Below are positions 10,231 through 19,143 of a DNA stretch of 64,000 nt, in pieces. A model generated the notes under the pieces. That model had not been told where the DNA came from, ran no database searches, and saw only the letters and a program-made list of their open reading frames with translations. Origin of the DNA: Streptomonospora mangrovi. GTDB taxonomy: Bacteria > Actinomycetota > Actinomycetes > Streptosporangiales > Streptosporangiaceae. The translations under genes and the position numbers were made by a program. The stretch's first letter is position 1. Each line of letters opens with the position of its first letter. The stretch lies in assembly GCF_027604915.1 (NCBI RefSeq), contig NZ_JAJAQC010000016.1, positions 62,001 to 126,000 on the forward strand, given 5' to 3'.

Positions 10231-10411
10231 CCGCGCACCCGCGCCGACCCGGCGGCCCGTCCGCCCCCGCAACGGGGGCGGGCGGGCCGCCGCACGCGTG
10301 CCGGTGATCCGCCGCGCGCGGCGGTGAGTAGGGTGGAAGCAGGTCCGCACCCGTGCACAGCACCCGGCGCGGACCCCAGCCCGCACCCCGCCGCGCACGC
10401 GAAGGACGCCC

Positions 10412-11758
10412 GTGACTGACCCCGGTATCCACGACGCCTACACCCAGGTCGTCGCGGAGATCACCGCCCGCCGGGTCGAGACCGACATCGACCCCTCCAC
10501 CGAGCGCATCAGCGCGCTGATGGACCTGCTCGGCCACCCCCAGCGCGGCTTCCGGGTCATCCACATCACCGGCACCAACGGCAAGACCTCCACCGCCCGC
10601 ATGATCGACGCGCTGCTGCGCGAGCGCCACCTGCGCGTGGGCCGCTACACCAGCCCGCACCTGCGCACCGCGCGCGAGCGCATCGTCATCGACGGCGAGC
10701 CGGTGTCGGAGGAGCGGTTCGTGGCCGCCTACAACGACATCCGGCCCTACCTGGAGATGGTCGACGCCTCCCACGGCGTGCCGATGTCGTTCTTCGAGGT
10801 GCTCACCGGCATGGCCTACGCCCTGTTCGCCGACACCCCGGTCGACGTCGCCGTGGTCGAGGTCGGCATCGGCGGCACCTGGGACGCCACCAACGTGGTC
10901 GACGCCGACGTCGCGGTGATCACCCCCATCGACATCGACCACACCGAGTTCCTGCCCGACACCGTCGAGGGCATCGCCGAGGAGAAGGGCGGAATCATCA
11001 AGCCCGGCTCCATCGCCGTGCTCGCCCAGCAGCCGGTGCCCGCCGCCGAGGCGCTGCTGCGCCGCGCCGCCGAGGTCGGCGCCCGGGTGGCCCGCGAGGG
11101 CCTGGAGTTCGGCGTGGTCCACCGCGAACTGGCCGTGGGCGGCCAGCAGATCTCGCTCAAGGGCCTGCGCGGCGGCTACGACGACCTCTTCCTGCCCGTG
11201 TTCGGCGCCTACCAGGCCGGCAACGCCGCCGTCGCGGTCGCCGCCGTCGAGGCCTTCGCCGCCCCCGGCGAGCACGACGACCGGCTCGACCCCGAACTGG
11301 TGGCCGCCGCCCTGTCCGGGGTGGAGTCGCCGGGCCGGATGGAGGTCGTGCGCACCACGCCCACCGTGCTCGTGGACGCCGCGCACAACCCCGCCGGCAT
11401 GCGCGCCGCCGTGGAGACCCTGCTGGAGGAGTTCGGGTTCGTCCGGCTCGTCGGCGTCGTGGCGATCATGGCCGACAAGGACGTCGAGGGCATCCTGGAG
11501 CCGCTGGAGCCGGTGCTCGACGAGGTCGTGGTCACCCGCAACTCCTCACCGCGCAGCCTGGCCCCCGCCGACCTCGCAGCCGTGGCCGAGCCGGTGTTCG
11601 GGCCCGACCGCGTGCACCGCGCCGACCGCCTGGACGACGCCATCGACCAGGCCATCGCCCTGGCCGAGGCCGAGGGGCAGCCCACCGGCACCGGCGTCAT
11701 CATCACCGGCTCGGTCGTCACCGCCGGCGACGCCGTCCATCTCATCAAGGGGGAGTGA
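10412..11758 (+). CDS. folC: Folylpolyglutamate synthase / dihydrofolate synthase
   Basis: FolC ligates glutamate to dihydropteroate and extends the polyglutamate tail of folates with ATP, in the cytosol. The 448-residue product is a Mur-ligase family protein with the ATP loop HITGTNGKTS (GTNGKT at 54-59), the Mur central-domain region around EVGIGGTWDATN, and a C-terminal ligase domain with DAAHNPAGM. The GTG start follows GAAGGA at 10401-10406. The stop is immediately followed by the DUF4233 gene and then ndk, a conserved actinobacterial order. Confidence 0.94.
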   Translation: MTDPGIHDAYTQVVAEITARRVETDIDPSTERISALMDLLGHPQRGFRVIHITGTNGKTSTARMIDALLRERHLRVGRYTSPHLRTARERIVIDGEPVSEERFVAAYNDIRPYLEMVDASHGVPMSFFEVLTGMAYALFADTPVDVAVVEVGIGGTWDATNVVDADVAVITPIDIDHTEFLPDTVEGIAEEKGGIIKPGSIAVLAQQPVPAAEALLRRAAEVGARVAREGLEFGVVHRELAVGGQQISLKGLRGGYDDLFLPVFGAYQAGNAAVAVAAVEAFAAPGEHDDRLDPELVAAALSGVESPGRMEVVRTTPTVLVDAAHNPAGMRAAVETLLEEFGFVRLVGVVAIMADKDVEGILEPLEPVLDEVVVTRNSSPRSLAPADLAAVAEPVFGPDRVHRADRLDDAIDQAIALAEAEGQPTGTGVIITGSVVTAGDAVHLIKGE

Positions 11759-11760
11759 CC

Positions 11761-12108
11761 GTGCGCAGGCTGTGCGCCGTGGTCCTGGCCATCGAGGTCG
11801 TCGTGATCGGGCTCGCCGTCCCGGTGGCCGTGCAGGTCGCCCAGATCCCGCCGGCGGTGGCCGGGGGAGTGTGGGGCGGCCTGGCCGCCGCCGCGCTCGT
11901 GCTGGCCGCCCTCCAGCGGTTCGCCTGGGCCTACTACGCCGGCTGGGCGCTCCAGGTGGCGTTCGTGGCCAGCGGGTTCCTGGTGCCGGGGCTGGCGCTG
12001 CTGGGCGTGGTGTTCTTCGCGCTGTGGGTGTGCGGCGTGCTGCTGGGCCGGCGCACCGACGCGCTCCAGGCGCAGCGGGAACGGGCGGCCGCCGACAGCG
12101 GCGCCTGA
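11761..12108 (+). CDS. DUF4233 membrane protein
   Basis: A small integral membrane protein of 115 residues with about four hydrophobic helices (residues 3-25, 32-50, 55-75, 78-97) and a charged C-terminal end. This fits the actinobacterial DUF4233 family, always found between folC and ndk; its role is unknown. GTG at 11761 is chosen because AAGGGGGAG (11747-11755) lies at a good distance. GTG at 11755, overlapping the folC stop, is the alternative. The tight junction implies translational coupling with folC. Confidence 0.82.
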   Translation: MRRLCAVVLAIEVVVIGLAVPVAVQVAQIPPAVAGGVWGGLAAAALVLAALQRFAWAYYAGWALQVAFVASGFLVPGLALLGVVFFALWVCGVLLGRRTDALQAQRERAAADSGA

Positions 12109-12246
12109 GCCGCGGCCGACGGTTCCACCCGGGCCGACGACAGGCGATACAGTTACCTCGGCCAGGGGCGGCCTGCGCCGCGCGTCGGGCGCCGCCCGGT
12201 GCCGACCCCGGTCGTCAACCAGCCCCGACTCCCGAGGAGCAGCACC

Positions 12247-12657
12247 GTGGAGCGCACCCTTGTCCTGATCAAGCCTGACGGCGTCGCGCGCAACATCATC
12301 GGCGAGGTCATCACCCGCATCGAGCGGCGCGGCCTGAAGATCGTCGCGATGGACCTGCGCACCCTCGACGCCGACACCGCCAAGACCCACTACGAGGAGC
12401 ACGCCCAGCGGCCGTTCTTCGACTCCCTCGTGGAGTTCATCACCGGCGGCCCGCTGGTGGCGATGGTGGTGGAGGGCGAGCGCGCCGTCGAGGCGTTCCG
12501 CGCGCTGGCCGGCGCCACCGACCCGGTCTCGGCCGCCCCCGGCACCATCCGCGGCGACTTCGCCCTGGAGGTCCAGCAGAACATCGTGCACGGCTCGGAC
12601 TCCACCTACTCCGCCGAGCGCGAGATCAAGCTGTTCTTCCCCGACCTCGCCGCCTGA
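12247..12657 (+). CDS. ndk: Nucleoside diphosphate kinase
   Basis: Transfers the gamma phosphate from ATP to other nucleoside diphosphates through a phospho-histidine. The 136-residue product starts [16 protein letters not shown] and has the active-site His115 in NIVHGSDS, the usual length for the family. GTG 12247 has GAGGAG at 12234-12239. It lies 138 bp after the DUF4233 gene and may have its own promoter (TACAGT at 12148-12153). It ends at an intrinsic terminator. Confidence 0.97.
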   Translation: MERTLVLIKPDGVARNIIGEVITRIERRGLKIVAMDLRTLDADTAKTHYEEHAQRPFFDSLVEFITGGPLVAMVVEGERAVEAFRALAGATDPVSAAPGTIRGDFALEVQQNIVHGSDSTYSAEREIKLFFPDLAA

Positions 12658-12679
12658 GGCACCCTTCCGCTCCACCGCC

Positions 12680-12707
12680 GCGCCGGGCTGAGCCCGGCGC
12701 TTTTTTT
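12680..12707 (+). terminator. Intrinsic terminator after ndk
   Basis: Perfect 9-bp stem GCGCCGGGC/GCCCGGCGC (12680-12688, 12692-12700), 3-nt loop TGA, then seven T. This is the clearest rho-independent terminator in the window. Confidence 0.95.
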
Positions 12708-12765
12708 GACCCTCACCCGCCGGATCCATCCGGTGTGTTTGCGTAGCCAGGCGACCACTCAGCGT

Positions 12766-12771
12766 TACGAT
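12766..12771 (+). promoter_or_regulatory. Candidate -10 box upstream of mreB
   Basis: TACGAT lies about 90 bp before the mreB start, just after the ndk terminator. A TTGCGT at 12739-12744 is a possible -35, but the 21-bp spacing is too long, so only the -10 is proposed. Confidence 0.35.
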
Positions 12772-12861
12772 ACGGGTACTGGATCCACATCCGTGCTGGA
12801 ACGAGTCCGTATTGACCGCCCCGCGAGGGCCTCACCCGGTTGGGGCCGCTGAGGATGCTTT

Positions 12862-13896
12862 ATGACCAATAACCTCGCCTTCCTGGGCCGCGACATGGCG
12901 GTCGACCTCGGCACCGCCAACACCCTGGTCTACGTGCGCGGGCGCGGCATCGTGCTGAACGAGCCCTCGGTGGTCGCGCTCAACTCCTCCACCGGCAAGA
13001 TCGTCGCGGTTGGCCTCGACGCCAAGCAGATGATCGGCCGCACACCCAGCAACATCACCGCCGTGCGCCCCCTCAAGGACGGCGTCATCGCCGACTTCGA
13101 GATCACCGAGCGCATGCTGCGCTACTTCATCCAGAAGATCCACCGCCGCCGACACTTCGCCAAGCCCCGCATCATCGTGGCCGTGCCCAGCGGCATCACC
13201 TCGGTGGAGCACCGCGCCGTCAAGGAGGCCGGCTACCAGGCCGGCGCGCGGCGGGTCTACATCATCGAGGAGCCCATGGCCGCGGCCATCGGCGCCGGCC
13301 TGCCCGTGCACGAACCTACCGGCAACATGGTGGTCGACATCGGCGGCGGCACCACCGAGGTCGCGGTGATCTCCATGGGCGGCATCGTGACCTCCCAGTC
13401 CATCCGGGTGGGCGGCGACGAACTCGACCAGGCGGTCATGACCTTCGTCAAGAAGGAGTACTCCCTGATGATCGGGGAGCGCACCGCCGAGGAGCTGAAG
13501 GTCGCCATCGGGTCGGCCTATCCCACCGGCGGCGAGGAACTGCACGCCGAGGTCCGCGGCCGCGACCTCATCAGCGGCCTGCCCAAGACCGTGGTGATGT
13601 CGGCGGCCGACGTCCGCCAGGCCATCGAGGAGCCCGTCACCGCCATCATCGACGCGGTGCGCACCACCCTGGACAAGTGCCCGCCCGAGCTGTCGGGCGA
13701 CATCATGGACCGCGGGATCGCCGTCACCGGCGGCGGCGCCCTGCTGCACGGCCTGGACGACCGCCTCCGCCACGAGACCGGAATGCCCATCCACGTCGCC
13801 GAGAACGCCCTGGACTCCGTCGCGGTGGGATCGGGCACCTGCGTCGAGAACTACGAACGCCTCAGCCAGGTCCTCGTCCCCGATCGGCGGCGCTGA
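12862..13896 (+). CDS. mreB: MreB, actin-like cell-shape protein
   Basis: MreB polymerises under the membrane and positions the wall-elongation machine. The 344-residue protein has the actin-fold phosphate-1 loop [10 protein letters not shown] (15-24), phosphate-2 loop DIGGGTTE, and the adenosine motif TGGGALLHG. Length is standard. In filamentous actinomycetes MreB acts mostly in spore-wall synthesis rather than tip growth. It starts the cluster mreB-mreC-mreD-mrdA-rodA, with one base before the mreC start. Confidence 0.97.
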   Translation: MTNNLAFLGRDMAVDLGTANTLVYVRGRGIVLNEPSVVALNSSTGKIVAVGLDAKQMIGRTPSNITAVRPLKDGVIADFEITERMLRYFIQKIHRRRHFAKPRIIVAVPSGITSVEHRAVKEAGYQAGARRVYIIEEPMAAAIGAGLPVHEPTGNMVVDIGGGTTEVAVISMGGIVTSQSIRVGGDELDQAVMTFVKKEYSLMIGERTAEELKVAIGSAYPTGGEELHAEVRGRDLISGLPKTVVMSAADVRQAIEEPVTAIIDAVRTTLDKCPPELSGDIMDRGIAVTGGGALLHGLDDRLRHETGMPIHVAENALDSVAVGSGTCVENYERLSQVLVPDRRR

Positions 13897-13897
13897 C

Positions 13898-14881
13898 ATG
13901 CGCCGCGACACATCCCGGTCGCGGCTGGTCATCGGACTGCTCGTCGCCGCCGCCCTCGCGCTGATCGTGCTGGACTCCCGCGAGGGCGCCGACCCCGTCA
14001 CCACCGCCGCCCGCGACGCCGGCGAACTCGCCTTCGCCCCGGTCGCCTCCGGGGTGACCGCCGCCACCGCGCCCGTGCGCGACGCCTACACCGCGCTGGC
14101 CGCCGCGCCCGGCGCCCGCGACCGCATCGCCGACCTGGAGGAGCGCAACCGCGAGCTGCGCACCGAGCTGGCGGCGCGCGACCGCGACGCCCGCCGCGCC
14201 GAGAAGCTCGACGACCTCCTCCAGCTCTCCGGCATGGGCGGCTACGAGATCGTCCCGGCCCAGGCGGTCACCCGGGTGACCGCGCGCGGGTTCTCCGACG
14301 CCGTCACCCTCGACGTCGGCCGCGAGGACGGCGTGCGCGAGGACATGACCGTCATCAACGGCGACGGCCTGGTCGGGCGCGTCACCCACGCCGGGCGCAC
14401 CACCTCCACCGTGCTGCCGGCCGTCGACCGCTCCTCGGCGGTGGGCGCCCGCCTGGAGGGCTCCCAGGAGATCGGCGTGGCCGAGGGCACCGGCGCCGTC
14501 GGCGGCTCCAAACCGATGAGCTTCGAGCTGATGAGCGCCGACGCCCGGATGAAGCCCGGCCAGCGCATCGTCACGCTCGGCTCGCACGACAACGCGCCGT
14601 TCGTGCCCGGGGTGCCGGTGGGCACCATCACCTCCGTCAACGAAACCCCGGGCTCGCTGACCCGCACCGGTCACGCCCGGCCCGCCGTTGACTTCGGTTC
14701 TCTCGACGTCGTGGGGGTCATTGTGGCCGGACCGCAGGACGACCCCCGCGACTCCCTCCTTCCGGGCCCTCCGCGCGAGGCGCCCGAACCCGAGAAGGCC
14801 GGCGACGAGGCCGACTCCCAGGACTCGGAGTCGGCCTCCGACACCGGTGAATCCGGCGACCCCGAGGAGGGCCGGCGATGA
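13898..14881 (+). CDS. mreC: MreC, rod-shape scaffold protein
   Basis: A bitopic membrane protein linking MreB inside with PBP2 outside. The 327-residue product has one N-terminal membrane helix (about 10-27), a coiled coil (about 70-105) and the extracellular beta domain with the AVTRVTARGFSDAVTLDVG stretch. The acidic, Glu/Asp/Ser-rich C-terminal tail after residue 285 is an extension of low complexity. It begins one base after the mreB stop and overlaps mreD by ATGA. Confidence 0.94.
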   Translation: MRRDTSRSRLVIGLLVAAALALIVLDSREGADPVTTAARDAGELAFAPVASGVTAATAPVRDAYTALAAAPGARDRIADLEERNRELRTELAARDRDARRAEKLDDLLQLSGMGGYEIVPAQAVTRVTARGFSDAVTLDVGREDGVREDMTVINGDGLVGRVTHAGRTTSTVLPAVDRSSAVGARLEGSQEIGVAEGTGAVGGSKPMSFELMSADARMKPGQRIVTLGSHDNAPFVPGVPVGTITSVNETPGSLTRTGHARPAVDFGSLDVVGVIVAGPQDDPRDSLLPGPPREAPEPEKAGDEADSQDSESASDTGESGDPEEGRR

Positions 14882-15423
14882 AGACCGCCGTCGCGGCACT
14901 GCTGGTGGCCGCCGCCGTCCTGGTCCAGGCGGCGATCCTCAACCGCCTGCCGCTGCCCTGGGGGCTGGTCCCCGACCTCGTGCTGCTCGTGGTCGTGGGC
15001 GTCGCCCTGTGGTCGGCGCCCACCACCGCCGCCGCCACCGGGTTCGCCGCCGGGCTGGCCGCCGACATCCTGCCGCCGGCCGACCACGAGATCGGGCGCC
15101 AGGCCCTGCTGCTGTGCCTGGCCGCGTTCCTGGTGGCCTCCATCCGCGACACCGGGGTGCGCGCCGGCGCCGGCCCCTACATCGCCGCCGCCCTGGCCGC
15201 GCTGGGCGTCTCCCTGGGCTACGCCCTGCTCGGCCTGGTGCTGGGCGACCCCCGGGTGGGCTGGGCCACCGGCGCCGCCGCCGTGCTGGGCGGCACCGCC
15301 GCCACCGCGCTCGTCAGCCCGCTGGTGCTCGTCCCGCTGGGGGCGGTGATGCGCCGGCTCACCGGCGAGGCCCACTCCGACCTCCCCGCGCCCTGGGAGA
15401 CCGCGAGAGGACTGGGCCGATGA
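14878..15423 (+). CDS. mreD: MreD, rod-shape membrane protein
   Basis: An integral membrane protein of 181 residues with five or six hydrophobic helices, the usual form of MreD, which joins MreC and the elongasome. Conserved features include the early LVPDLVLLVVV helix and the GLAADILPP segment. It overlaps mreC and mrdA by ATGA at both ends, so the block is translationally coupled. Confidence 0.9.
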   Translation: MKTAVAALLVAAAVLVQAAILNRLPLPWGLVPDLVLLVVVGVALWSAPTTAAATGFAAGLAADILPPADHEIGRQALLLCLAAFLVASIRDTGVRAGAGPYIAAALAALGVSLGYALLGLVLGDPRVGWATGAAAVLGGTAATALVSPLVLVPLGAVMRRLTGEAHSDLPAPWETARGLGR

Positions 15424-17636
15424 GCCCGCTGCGCAAGCGCTACCGCCTGGCCAGCCGCCGCGCCCGGCGCGAGGCCGGGGTGCCGGCGATGCGCGGCGCC
15501 CACACGCGGCGCGGCGTGCTGCTCGCCCAGGCGCTGGTGCTCGTGCTGTTCGCCACCCTGACCGCGCGCATGTGGTACATGCAGGTGCCCCAGGCCGACC
15601 ACTACCACGAGCTGGCGCTGGCCAGCCACACCCAGAAGCTCATCGTGCCCGCCGTGCGCGGCAAGATCCTCGACTCCCAGGGCCGTCCCCTGGTCCGCAA
15701 CCGCACCGAGCTGACCGTCACCGCCGACTTCCACACCCTGCTCAACCAGCCCGACGACGGCGCGGCCGTGCTGCGCCGGGTGGCCGAGGTGCTCGACGTC
15801 CCCTTCGCCGAACTGCGCGACCGCGTGCGGCTGTGCGGCCCCGACACCGGCCGCCCGTGCTGGCCCGGGTCGCCCTACCAGCCCATCCCGCTGGCCGAGG
15901 ACATCGACCCCCGGGTGGCGTTGCAGATCATGGAGCGCAAGACCGAGTTCCCCGGCATCTCCGCCCAGCAGATGGCGGTGCGCGACTACCCCAACGGCGA
16001 CATGGCCGCCCAGATGCTGGGCTACCTCCAGCCCATCACCCAGGAGGAGTTCGAGGCCCGCGAGGAACTGCGCGTGCAGTTCTCCGGCGTGGACCAGGTC
16101 GGCCGCGACGGCCTGGAGTACGTCTACGACGACCGGCTGCGCGGCACCGCCGGCACCCGCACCCTGGCCGTCACCAGCCAGGGCGGGGTCAACGGCGTCG
16201 TCGAGGAGACCCCGGCCAAGCCCGGCATGCACCTGGTCACCAGCATCGACCAGAAGGTCCAGCGCATCACCGAGGACGCCCTCAAGGCCGGGGTGGAGCG
16301 CGCCCGGGCCGAGGGCCGGCCCACCGACTCCGGCGCCGCCGTGGTGCTGGACGTGCGCACCGGCAACGTCATCGCCATGGCCAGCCTGCCCACCTACGAC
16401 CCCTCGGTCTGGCAGGGCGGGATCGACCAGGCCACCTACGACCAACTGCTCAGCGAGGACGCCGGCGAACCGCTGACCTCCCGCGCCCTCCAAGGGCAGT
16501 ACCCGCCCGGCTCCACGTTCAAGGTGTCCTCGCTGTCGGCCGCCGTGCGCAACGGCGCCGACCTCAACGGCACCTACAGTTGCCCGGGCTCGGTGCACCT
16601 GGGCAACCGCTCCTGGCAGAACTTCGAGGGCGGCGGGCACGGCAGCGTGAGCCTGCACAAGGCCATCGTCGTGTCGTGCAACACCGTCTTCTACCAGTTC
16701 GGCTACGACACCTGGCTCCAGGACGGCGGCACCTCGCCCAAGGACGACCCCGAGGAGATCATGGCCGAGACCGCGCGCGGGTTCGGCTTCGGCGAGCCCA
16801 CCGGCATCGACCTGCCCCACGAGTCCAGCGGGCGCATCCCCGACCGCCAGTGGAAGCAGCAGTACTGGGAGGACACCCGCGAGCAGTCCTGCCGCCGCGC
16901 CGAGAAGGGCTACCCCGAGGTCGCCGAGGAGGACCCCGGCCACGCCGCCTACCTCAAGCGCGCCGCCCACGAGCACTGCCTGGACGGCAACCGGTGGCGG
17001 GCCGGCGACGCCATCAACTTCGCCATCGGCCAGGGCGACGTCCTGGTCACCCCGCTGCAACTGGCCCGCGCCTACGCCGCCATCGCCAACGGCGGCACCC
17101 TGTACGAGCCCCGGGTGGCGCGCGGGTTCCTCTCGGCCGACGGCACCCGGGTCGAGGAGCTGGAGCCGGTCAAGGCCGGCACCCTGCCCATCGACGACCG
17201 CACCCTGGAGTACCTCCAGCGGGCGCTGACCCAGGTGCCCAAGGAGGGCACCGCGCGGGGCGCGTTCGACGGCTTCCCCCAGGACGAGGTCTCCATCGCC
17301 GGCAAGACCGGTACCGCCACCATGACCGGCAGCGAGGACTCCGCCTGGTTCGCCTCCTACGCGCCGGCCGACGACCCGCAGTTCGCCGTGGTCGCGATGC
17401 TGCCCGAGGCCGGCACCGGCGGTGTGGCCGCGGCTCCGGTGGTCCGCGAGATCTACGAGGGCATCTACGGCATCTCCGGCTCCACGCCCGGTGAGGGCGG
17501 CGACAAGGGCAAGCCGAAGATCGGCGAGCCCGCCATGCCCGGCGCCGCGCCGCCCGAGCAACTGCCCCGGGTCCGCCCCGACGGCACCGTCGCGCCGCCG
17601 ACCGACACCGGCGACTCGGGCGACTCGGCGGACTGA
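15420..17636 (+). CDS. mrdA: Penicillin-binding protein 2, elongation transpeptidase
   Basis: Class B PBP that cross-links peptidoglycan with RodA. The 738-residue protein has a short basic cytosolic end, one membrane helix (33-50), the pedestal domain, and the transpeptidase domain with SxxK (Ser365-Lys368 in GSTFKVSS), SxN (Ser419 in VVSCN) and KTG (Lys629 in AGKTGTA). Before the substrate-binding segment lies a charged insert with two Cys (EQSCRRAEK and HEHCLDGN). The tail after residue ~690 is Pro/Gly/Asp-rich and probably disordered. The ATG overlaps the mreD stop. Confidence 0.95.
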   Translation: MSPLRKRYRLASRRARREAGVPAMRGAHTRRGVLLAQALVLVLFATLTARMWYMQVPQADHYHELALASHTQKLIVPAVRGKILDSQGRPLVRNRTELTVTADFHTLLNQPDDGAAVLRRVAEVLDVPFAELRDRVRLCGPDTGRPCWPGSPYQPIPLAEDIDPRVALQIMERKTEFPGISAQQMAVRDYPNGDMAAQMLGYLQPITQEEFEAREELRVQFSGVDQVGRDGLEYVYDDRLRGTAGTRTLAVTSQGGVNGVVEETPAKPGMHLVTSIDQKVQRITEDALKAGVERARAEGRPTDSGAAVVLDVRTGNVIAMASLPTYDPSVWQGGIDQATYDQLLSEDAGEPLTSRALQGQYPPGSTFKVSSLSAAVRNGADLNGTYSCPGSVHLGNRSWQNFEGGGHGSVSLHKAIVVSCNTVFYQFGYDTWLQDGGTSPKDDPEEIMAETARGFGFGEPTGIDLPHESSGRIPDRQWKQQYWEDTREQSCRRAEKGYPEVAEEDPGHAAYLKRAAHEHCLDGNRWRAGDAINFAIGQGDVLVTPLQLARAYAAIANGGTLYEPRVARGFLSADGTRVEELEPVKAGTLPIDDRTLEYLQRALTQVPKEGTARGAFDGFPQDEVSIAGKTGTATMTGSEDSAWFASYAPADDPQFAVVAMLPEAGTGGVAAAPVVREIYEGIYGISGSTPGEGGDKGKPKIGEPAMPGAAPPEQLPRVRPDGTVAPPTDTGDSGDSAD

Positions 17637-17726
17637 CCCTCCGCCACCGGCCCGCACCCGCGAATTCGACCCGCCATCCGGCCCGCATCCGCCATCCGAC
17701 CCGCCGCGAGCCCCGGCAGGAGCGCC

Positions 17727-18911
17727 ATGACCGCCTATTCCAGTTCCAGCACGCAGCCCAGCGGCCAGGGCCTGCGCGGCCGCGCGGGGCGGCTGTTCGC
17801 CTCGACCCTGCCGCACCGCATGGACTGGCCGCTGATCAGCGCGGTGGCCGCGCTGTCGCTGCTGGGGGTGCTGCTGGTGGCCTCGGCCACCTACGACCCC
17901 GCCGACCCCGGCACGGCGCTGGGCCACGCCGAGCGGCAGGTCCTGCACCTGGCGGTGGGCGCGGCGGCCTTCGTGGTGGCCGCGGCGGTGGACTACCGGG
18001 TCTCGCGCGCCTATGCGCCGTTCCTCTACGCCGCCGCCGTGCTGGGGCTGGTGCTGGTCCTCACCCCGCTGGGCGAGACCATCAACGGCTCGCGCTCCTG
18101 GCTGGTCATCGGCGGCCTCCAGATGCAGCCCGGCGAGATCGCCAAGATCGGGCTGATCCTGGCGGTGGCGATGCTGCTGGGCGAGCCCCGCGACGGCGAG
18201 TTCGCGCCCACCAGCCGCGACGTCCTGGTCAGCCTGGTGGTGCTGGCCGTGCCGCTGGGGCTCATCCTGGCCCAGCCCGACCTGGGGACCGGCCTGGTGC
18301 TCATGGCGACCTACCTGGGCATGCTCGCGCTGTCGGGCGCGCCGGTGATGTGGGTGGCGGGCCTGGTGGGCGCGGGGCTGGCGTCGGCGTTCGCGGTGGT
18401 GTGGTTCGGGCTGCTGGAGGAGTACCAGCTCCAGCGGTTCACCACGTTCATCGACCCCGGCGCCGACCCGCGCGGCGCGGGCTACAACGCCAACCAGTCG
18501 ATGATCGCGGTCGGCTCGGGCGGCCTCAACGGCACCGGCCTGTTCCAGGGCGAGCACACGCGCGGCCGGTTCGTACCCGAGCAGCACACCGACTTCATCT
18601 TCACCGTGGCGGGGGAGGAGCTGGGGTTCTTCGGCGGGGCGCTCATCATCGGCCTGCTGGCGTTCGTGCTGTGGCGGGTGCTGCGCATCGCCGCCCTGTG
18701 CGAGCAGCCCTACGCCCGCATGGTGTGCCTGGGCGCGGCGGCCTGGCTGTGCTTCCAGAGCTTCATCAACATCGGCATGACCTTGGGGATCAGCCCCATC
18801 ACCGGCGTGCCGCTGCCGTTCGTCTCCTACGGAGGTACGGCCACCATCGCCCACCTGGCGATCCTGGGCCTGGTGCTCAACATCTACGCCCGGGACCGGC
18901 GGGTGGACTAG
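17727..18911 (+). CDS. rodA: RodA/FtsW-family peptidoglycan polymerase
   Basis: SEDS glycosyltransferase that polymerises lipid II, paired with the PBP2 just upstream. The 394-residue protein has about ten membrane helices and the family motifs LAQPDLGT, the GAGYNANQSMIAVGSGG loop and PFVSYGGTATIA near the C terminus. The N-terminal 30 residues are Ser/Gln/Gly-rich and cytosolic. It starts 90 bp after mrdA with a CAGGAG at the right distance. It closes the mre operon. Confidence 0.95.
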   Translation: MTAYSSSSTQPSGQGLRGRAGRLFASTLPHRMDWPLISAVAALSLLGVLLVASATYDPADPGTALGHAERQVLHLAVGAAAFVVAAAVDYRVSRAYAPFLYAAAVLGLVLVLTPLGETINGSRSWLVIGGLQMQPGEIAKIGLILAVAMLLGEPRDGEFAPTSRDVLVSLVVLAVPLGLILAQPDLGTGLVLMATYLGMLALSGAPVMWVAGLVGAGLASAFAVVWFGLLEEYQLQRFTTFIDPGADPRGAGYNANQSMIAVGSGGLNGTGLFQGEHTRGRFVPEQHTDFIFTVAGEELGFFGGALIIGLLAFVLWRVLRIAALCEQPYARMVCLGAAAWLCFQSFINIGMTLGISPITGVPLPFVSYGGTATIAHLAILGLVLNIYARDRRVD

Positions 18912-18946
18912 CGGTGGTGCGGGTGCGCGGTCACCGCCACGCCGAG

Positions 18947-18963
18947 CCGGACGCGCCGTCCGG
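18947..18963 (+). terminator. Short hairpin after rodA
   Basis: Perfect 7-bp stem CCGGACG/CGTCCGG with a 3-nt loop, 36 bp past rodA, no T run. A weak terminator candidate for the mre operon. Confidence 0.4.
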
Positions 18964-19143
18964 CCGCCCGCCGCCGTCGTCGTCCGTCGCCACCTCCACC
19001 ATCCGCCCCGCCGCGCGGAAACCGTTTACTCGCCCGGCGGGGCGGCACGGGGGTCCGGCACGGCGGGGTCGTCGCAGCGGGGGCGGTGGCTAAGCTGGGG
19101 AGACCGACCGACCATACGGCACCAGCCGACCTAGAGGTGGACC

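Noticed and set aside
7024-10398. Very long open frame on the minus strand across the LVIVD genes
   Set aside because: It mirrors the codon pattern of the two plus-strand genes, encodes low-complexity Val/Gly/Ala/Asp sequence and has no domain; such shadows are usual at this GC content.
15219-18854. 1211-codon minus-strand frame across mrdA and rodA
   Set aside because: Antisense shadow of genes with clear family motifs; His/Gln/Gly-rich sequence without recognisable domain.
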